A DNA stretch of 64,000 bases from Earliella scabrosa (lineage: Eukaryota > Basidiomycota > Agaricomycetes > Polyporales > Polyporaceae), in NCBI GenBank assembly GCA_022605405.1, contig JABYQQ010000011.1, forward strand, positions 1,364,001 to 1,428,000, read 5' to 3'. The notes beneath the pieces were generated by a model that saw only the letters and a program-made list of their open reading frames with translations, had not been told where the DNA came from and searched no databases. The position numbers and the translations under genes are program-made. Below are positions 57,852 through 64,000 of the stretch, one piece after another (within the stretch, counting starts at the first letter, position 1; each line of letters starts with the position of its first letter).

Positions 57852-60598
57852 TCTTGTGCTTGAGAGCGTCCCTCAGCAGCTTCTCGGCGGTCGGTTGTGA
57901 GGCCAAACCTCGCAGCAAGGTCCACTCTTGCATCCGCCATTTCATCTTACCCTGCTGTGAGAAGATCACAAATCACTTATTAAACAACAACGAAAGCGAG
58001 CACTATCTACGTACCTGCGCGTGCGGGACGAAGGACGAGAATGGAGTGCCGTTGAGGGAAGAAGTGCCTGTGCCTGCTAGGAATTACATGCTTCGCCTCC
58101 CCGTCCCCGTTCTAACCTACCTTCGCAACCGAGCTCCACCACTTCTCGGACGCCCTGAGGGACCCCCTGAAACATCAGCGAATATGATATGAGTATTGAT
58201 ACATCGGGAACGAAGCGTCCTAGTGATACAGGAGACCGTACAGCAACGTCGTGGGTCAATCACTCAACACCCGCGCGACACGCACCGGTGGGACCGGCAA
58301 ACGTTCGTATTTCTTGACAAACAACTGCACGTAGTGGCTCACCGCAGAGGAGAGGATGCGCGCGTATTCGTCCCCATCGCACGTCCGGATGATCGTCATG
58401 GCTGCGCGTAGCCACTCCGGAGCGTCGGGCCACGTACTGAGGACCTCGACAAACGCTTGCAGGTGCGGTCGGCACTCCTCCCATCCCTCCTCATACGGTT
58501 CTGCCCAGCAGAAGGCGAGCGATCGATCGGCGGCCGGCGTGATGTCCAATCCGGATGTCCCTGGACCCCACACCTGAGAGACGAGCAACTCTCGTGCCCA
58601 GCGCTGACCAATCGACCAACTCTTGGAGTCGACCATGTGGGCGTCGATCGCGAGGAGTTCGCAACGCCAGTTAGTTTCATGTACGTCGGTGATCCCGCGC
58701 GCCCGCAAGACGGAGTCGTTAGCGGCGGTGGCGATGGTCGCGACGAGGTCACCGAAGCGGCTCTCCTTGTCGACTTCATACGAGGGCAGTCTTGCCACCT
58801 TCCCGAACAACGCGTGTACATGACGTCGGAGTTCCCGTCGATAATTGATTCGCGGTTGATTGGTCGGAGGGTCGGATGCGACAGCGGTGTCAATCTCATA
58901 TGCCGCATCATAATCGCCCCACAAAGCAGAACGCCATTCCAGAATTGTCATCGGCCGCCCCTGCACCGAACTGTCGAAAAGTCGGATGTTGCAGAAATGG
59001 CGGATCGAACACCAATGGTGCAAGTAGCGCGCCGTCTTCAGGGGATTGGAATCTATCCCTTCGATCGAGTCCAAGAGCCAGGGAGGGGGGAAGAAGTATT
59101 TGCCCGAACGCTGCGGCGGCGGGAGAGGACTCGCCTGGGCCAACGCGTTGGCCCATGCCTGCGAAGCTTGGACAGTGCGCGAAGGGTAGTATTGGCGGAG
59201 AGGGTTGAGTTGACTCTTGCCTGGCGCGCGCGTAGTCGAGGCGCGAACATCTGCGTCTTCTGCAGCTGGGGTAAGATCTGCACTCCGCTTCAGCTTGCGA
59301 GCCTGGGCCCGCCGGGACGGCTCTCGTGGCGTTGGAGTTGGAGCGGGCGGGAGATCGTGGCCGATAGCTCTGATATCCTTCGCGCCCTTCACAATGAAGG
59401 CGGGCTTGGCCGGACCGACGGACGAGCTATCAGCTCCGAAGAACGCAGCGCCTTCGCGCAATCGTTTTGCAGGCGGGAGGGAGCCATCGGCCTCGGCATC
59501 CAATAGTTCAGGAAGTTGCGCCTCGAGGAGTTGCCTTCGAACCACCTCCGCCATAGCGCGCTGCCATTCTCCTGACATGTTCAACGCTCCCGAGAGATCG
59601 CGCTTCGCCAACACCAGGCGAGGGACGCAGGGCGTCGTCGAGAAGTCATCGGGTACGTCGGTCGGGGTCACGATGTCGTACACGACCACGCGTGTCGTCA
59701 GAGTTTGCTGGTACCATACCGGTATGCCCGCACGATGGAGCATCTGTGCGACGCTCGCGTCAGAGGTGTGCGCGCCCAGTACCTCAAGCACGTCGTGGCT
59801 GAGGTCCAGGTTGTCCTTCACGCGATCCAGGACCTCGTCCAACCATTCGATGAGACCGTACAGCTCCAAGGTCAGTCTCTGAATGTGGGCGGCGAGACAG
59901 ATGATGACGTTGGGGGGAGCGGGGATTTTACGCAGCCGATCGACGGTGTGGCGGAGACAGAGTACCAGGAATTTGCCCATCTTGTGCCAGTCTGTGTTTG
60001 AATGCTCCAAGTACCGCCAGACCGCAGCGTCAGCCTCGTTGGCGAGCTCGTCTTGTAGTTTCGGAGTCAGGAAACCCACCCCCGGAACGCCACAATTATC
60101 GACTTTCCAGTCGTTCTTGCAGAATGTGCGCCAGAGGATGTCCCGCGGGCCGGACGGACGAGGCTTGCTGGGGATGCAGTGGATATGGAAAATCTCGCGC
60201 GCGAACTCCTGTGGCCAGCGCGAGTACTCGTGCCGGTGCCAGCGACCATCGAGGTACGTTGAAATCTCAGAATGTGCGACTGCAAATTGGGGAACCCACG
60301 TCATATTGGGCGTGGTGATGACCGATTGTCCGCTCAAGCCCGACGCCGCTACAAGACCGTCAAATGGTCCCACAGAACCCCTGGCGGCTGTACAGCGGTG
60401 AGGGAGCGATGAATACTATCAGAGTGCGTAGGAGGACGTACGTTTCTTGCCCCAAGTTGTAATGCGTAACGTTGGAGGTACTTCCTCGGCGGATGGAGGT
60501 TGGCTGGTAGTAGATGTGTCCGAAGGAACCTTGGAGACGGAGCCAGATGAGGAGACGGGAGGGTGGGTGGGGGTAGGAGAAGTCGAGGGTGAGGACAT
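57826..60598 (-). CDS. 835-residue protein of unrecognised family
   Basis: Five exons: 60598-60442, 60387-58271, 58166-58121, 58073-58015 and 57954-57826. The largest exon alone is open for over 700 codons. The join from exon 1 gives TTWGKKPARGSVGPF. The 3' exons continue VAR to GVPQGVREVVELG, then GTGTSSLNGTPFSSFVPHAQ, then QGKMKWRMQEWTLLRGL, and end with a helical AEKLLRDALKHK. No catalytic motif is recognised. Features are a Ser/Thr/Pro-rich start; tryptophan-rich blocks (DGRWHRHEYSRWPQEFA, WRTFCKNDWKVDN); a helical middle (CLAAHIQRLTLELYGLIEWL); a basic linker (RRAQARKLKRSAD); and a second conserved-looking block (LKTARYLHHWCSIRHFCN, LEWRSALWGDY). Stop codon choice matters: reading through the exon 2 donor would end the protein at 58256. 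Confidence 0.7.
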
Positions 60599-62859
60599 GA
60601 TGCAAGGTAGGGAGATGCAGTGAACTTGAGGTCGCCTTGAATTAGGAAAGCTTGAGGTCGCCTGGAAGAGATGAGTTTGACCTTGAAGCGTCCGCTTGCC
60701 TGACCAGGGAGGAGCTCAGTGGTCGCGAAGCCTCTGCCTCGTTCCAACTGGCCTATCGTCCGAGTGTGCTTAGAGACGGATACAAATCCACTCTCGCCTG
60801 CACGGACGTTGTCAGAGAAGAAAATGAGGAAGCTGCAACAGTCTATCAGCAAGCCGGCCACAAATGGTCGATTCACTCACAATGTGGAAGCCCGTGTTAT
60901 CGTGTGGAATGGAGGAGGGAGTGCAGTAACCGGTGGCCGCATTCGGAATGACTGATCATGACGCTTGAGCGGAATGAGCGCGCTACACTCTCCACCTGCT
61001 CTCCACCGTACCATGGCCATATCCTTTGCAAGTCGTTGCTCCCCTCTTATCATGCATCGCTCGATGGCTCCCAGATGGCTCCTCTTGTGCCGGCGCGCGC
61101 GTGACTTGCAGGAAGTGAAGACAAGGTCGACGGGAAGGGACGAGGCTAGAAGTTGAACGTTGAGGACAGCCAAGCGTTGAGGCCTAGGACAGACAAGTCA
61201 TGTCATTGTCAGACCAAGTCCGTGCCAGCCCTCTACCACAGTCCTATAATACCGGGCCTGTGTTTAAAGTCCAGACGCGCGACCGGATGATGCCTCCTGG
61301 CCGTCACTCCCCCTTCCCCTCTAGATCTGTCCCATGACCATCTCCCTTACTCCCTCTTTGTCAACCGACCCAACTCATAGCGCGGGACCACTACCTTGTC
61401 CTTACCTTCTGCTTCGTCGAAAGGACATTTACCCTCACCGGATAATGCCAAATTACCGGTCTCGACTACTACACGTATCTCGCGCGGTGCATCGACAATA
61501 TCGCACTGCAGGATGTAATGTGCGTGTCGCTTCGTGCCGCGTGCAGCTGCCCTACTAACGAGCCTCCTAGGAGCGACATCACGAAATGAACAATTCGATG
61601 CGTGGTGTTGAACGCAAGAAGGAGCTACGACCAGCAAGTCTTGGTGTCCTCTTTCCAGCGTGCCCGCAGTCCCAGGGGGAATCATTCTTAGTCACGGACG
61701 ATCTGCCTGGACCTCTGAGCCTATGTCATCAACCTACTCCTCCGCATACAGAAATCATGCGATCATGCAGACTCCGAAGGCTCTCGAGCTTGAACTGCGC
61801 CGGGTCGAACAAGAAGTCCCTCACCGCGCCCGGTCCTGCCCATCGAACTTGCGACGTCACGAAGTTCGCGATCTCCATGCCCGGTAGATGTGTTAGGTAT
61901 GAGCCTCATGCTTAGTGCGCCCGCCCGGCTGCTTGACTTGGTCGATGCTTTCTCCAATCGGGCTCGCGTCGAAAGCTGAACATGTCAACTGGTTCGTTTT
62001 CGGTTTTCGAGCCTCGCAGCCATCCTCTGCTGATCGTGATTCCGCAGAACCTGCTTGGGCGATCGTACGCCAGGTAATGCTTCCTCAACACGGCTGATGC
62101 TGTAGTGGAGCAGTACGACAGACGCGCTCAATCGACTCTGTGTTGCAGGTCGTCGAACCCTCGCTGGGACGGGCGCGCGAGCGCCGGACCGACCTTCCTC
62201 GGTATCAAGGTCATACAGTGGAATGGACAGTAAGCTGCTCTGCTCTGCTTCGAACACTACTCTTCTGTACTCAAGCCCTCGATACATTTGTCATCCAGGA
62301 CGGGCGCGTGCCGGCTGCAGGCCGGCCAAACTGCAAGGAGTACGACAAATCCGTCGAGGAGCTCGTCGCTATCTGCAAGGCCTTGGTAGTCCGTTCTGTG
62401 TACATATTCAACCCAAATCTAACCGACGAGGTGACTACGCCTCGGTCTCAATAGACATTTCGTATAGAGGGGGACAGACGGTACCTGTCCTGTAGCGGTT
62501 CATTTCCGTGACTTACGTCGGTCCCGAAGAATGTCACGAACCTCTCCATCGCACAGTGACAATAGGGACGCCGTTGATGCAAGCTGCTAACTCAGAGATC
62601 ATCTCCCGTTTCAACGCAAGTCTACCTGTGTCGGTATCGGGAATATGCCATACTTGTTCACTTTGTCACACCTACATTTGTAACAGGCTACATTTAGAGA
62701 CACCCTGGGCAAGAGACTGGTGACGGGGAGAGCTTGCAGCATCGACCATATTGAGGATTCTGAATCCTATGGGTCATGTTAACAAAGCACGACGCGAAGC
62801 CTCGCATAGGCGTGACGTACTTGGATGCGCGCATCTCCTCCTGCGCGTAGTGTGCAAAC
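60599..62859. other. Region between the two unrecognised genes
   Basis: No intact gene. Coding-like fragments occur on both strands around 61.7-62.5 kb, one of them listed separately. A plus-strand pair of segments (VEPSLGRARERRTDLPRYQG joined to VPAAGRPNCKEYDKSVEELV across 62229-62299) also splices in phase but lacks a start. Confidence 0.3.
61750..61878 (-). pseudogene. Isolated coding-like exon, family unknown
   Basis: Forty-three codons from ATG to a GTATGC donor, reading MEIANFVTSQVRWAGPGAV and RDFLFDPAQFKLESLRSLHD. Composition and codon use are those of a real gene, but no good partner exon was found on either side. A further minus-strand stretch at about 62090-61940 (AYDRPSRFCGITISRGWL) may belong to the same decayed gene. 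Confidence 0.28.
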
Positions 62860-64000
62860 TCAGGCACGGTGGCGCATACGACGACCTGGACGGACGATGA
62901 GTGTTCGCACAACCAGTATATGAGGAGGGCGCGTACGCTTGGTCGCCGGGCCGTCCTCATCCTCATCGACCAACTCGTCAACCCAATCGTCCACTAGCTC
63001 ATCGACCTCCGCTTCATCGTCGTCCGACTCGGAGTCGTTGGAGGCCGTCACGTCTTCAGCAAGATGGCTCGAGCTCCCCTCTTCACCTTCTACAAGGGCA
63101 TCGAGGCGCTGGTTCACCGCCTTCATTGCACCGTTGAACTCATGCAAGAGAACTTTGTTCGCGTCGTCGCGCGCCTCAAGACTCTCGAGTCGCTCGTGGA
63201 TGGACTTAAGGGGTATCGCTAGCGCCCATCCCAATAGACGAACGTCGACGGGGATCTTCTTGAGGCTGGTGTCGAGTTCGTCCCACACATCCGCGTACAC
63301 CTCTGCCTCGTCGTCGCTGCCTCTTTCGAAAACGTTGCTTGAAGACGACTTCTGCTTGCCCTTCGAGTTCTTCGGCTTTCTGGCTTTGGCGGCCTTCTTC
63401 CGCTTACCCTGCGTCTTGACGCGCGTGCGACTCTGCTCAACATCGTTATTGCTCTCAGCATCCCCAACAACGCTCTCACCTCGCTCCCCAGCCGCGTATA
63501 ATGCCGTTGGATAGACCGCTGCTGGTTGGCCGCGCCGCTTCCACTCGAGGCCTTGCGGGAGGGCCATGAGCCCTAAGTCTATGGCCTCTTGGTAGGGGCG
63601 CGTGGGGGGGGTCTTCGGGTATTTCTTTAGGTCATGCATGTCTAAGTCGTATGTCAGCCGTGTACAAGGTCATAGAAATCGTTACTGTACTCACATGTAA
63701 ACCACGAGCACTCGCGTCCGTCGGTGAGTATGCACTCCAAACATAGCCATGTCGATAGGTTCGACGGTTTGCACGGAAAGCCCCTGTCGCAGCAGGAGCG
63801 GCAACGGCGCGATCGAGCGGTGGCGATGTCCTCGAAGAACGTCGGAGTGGCTCGTGTCGGGCGTAGAAGTCCGGGGAAAACGACGACGCGCTTCCCTTGC
63901 AACCGGGCTTCGTCGACCGCGGTCTGTAGGTCCGGGTGGTAAGAGTCGGGAGGAGCATCGGGCACGACGCGGCGCTGCACGCCTGCGGCGGCGGAGGAGG
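62860..64000 (-). CDS. Cysteine-cluster protein with acidic C-terminus (5' end beyond the right edge)
   Basis: Three exons are visible (64000-63695, 63641-62937, 62885-62860). The first carries CRSCCDRGFPCKPSNLSTW and then CLECILTDGRECSW, a six-cysteine pattern like zinc-cluster motifs that recur in basidiomycete-specific proteins. Binding of zinc or nucleic acid is inference. The second exon has a lysine-rich stretch (KTQGKRKKAAKARKPK), a helical region predicted as coiled coil (IHERLESLEARDDANKVLLHEFNGA), and an acidic end (ESDDDEAEVDELVDDWVDEL). Splicing the short last exon gives the ending ATKRRRMRHRA, a basic nuclear-type signal; reading through would add about 25 residues. The start lies outside the window. 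Confidence 0.65.

Noticed and set aside
61985..62287. 100-codon minus-strand frame
   Set aside because: The opposite strand and other frames of this stretch look at least as protein-like, and no start-to-stop model could be made in any.
1..64000. CRISPR arrays, bacterial operons, rRNA genes, viral genes
   Set aside because: None seen. All supported genes are intron-containing fungal nuclear genes, plus one nuclear-type tRNA.

Overview
The window is nuclear DNA from a filamentous basidiomycete, most likely an Agaricomycete and perhaps a polypore. The evidence is short GT-AG introns of about 50-70 bases in almost every gene, GC-rich third codon positions, a FunK1-type kinase, and large proteins that look lineage-specific. 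All gene models are hand-spliced from the sequence. No expression data or homology search was available, and similarity calls rest on recognised motifs and conserved blocks.

Layout, left to right. 0-4.3 kb: a flavin-containing monooxygenase cut by the left edge, an F-box protein and a GNAT acetyltransferase, all on the minus strand. 4.9-6.65 kb: a non-autonomous Mutator-like element with 9-base target-site duplications, carrying a 282-base MITE nested in its left arm. 8.2-18.5 kb: a FunK1 kinase, then a conserved housekeeping block with DPH2 (diphthamide synthesis) divergent from TOM70 (mitochondrial import receptor), a large disordered conserved protein and tRNA-Glu(TTC). 19.7-26.3 kb: two tandem alpha/beta-hydrolase paralogues flanking a nitronate monooxygenase that has a GC-AG intron, then a heptad-repeat coiled-coil protein. 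27.2-31.7 kb: ERG1 (squalene epoxidase) and an EOS1-type ER membrane protein. 35.5-43.9 kb: a Dal5-like MFS transporter, a nuclear-type hypothetical protein and a YPP1/TTC7-like TPR protein expected to serve the plasma-membrane PI4-kinase complex.

From 44 kb on the window changes character. It holds few intact genes, an AT-rich island with TCTA microsatellites (46-47.9 kb), a second MITE with TA duplications (49.5 kb), a 20-base perfect palindrome, scattered coding-like fragments on both strands, an 835-residue protein of no recognised family, and at the right edge a partial protein with a fungal cysteine-cluster motif. This half looks like a repeat-rich, fast-turnover region beside a conserved gene block.

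No coherent new multi-gene system is proven. The best candidates are the hydrolase-nitronate monooxygenase-hydrolase trio, the nested transposon with its peculiar identity boundary, and the unrecognised 835-residue and cysteine-cluster proteins.
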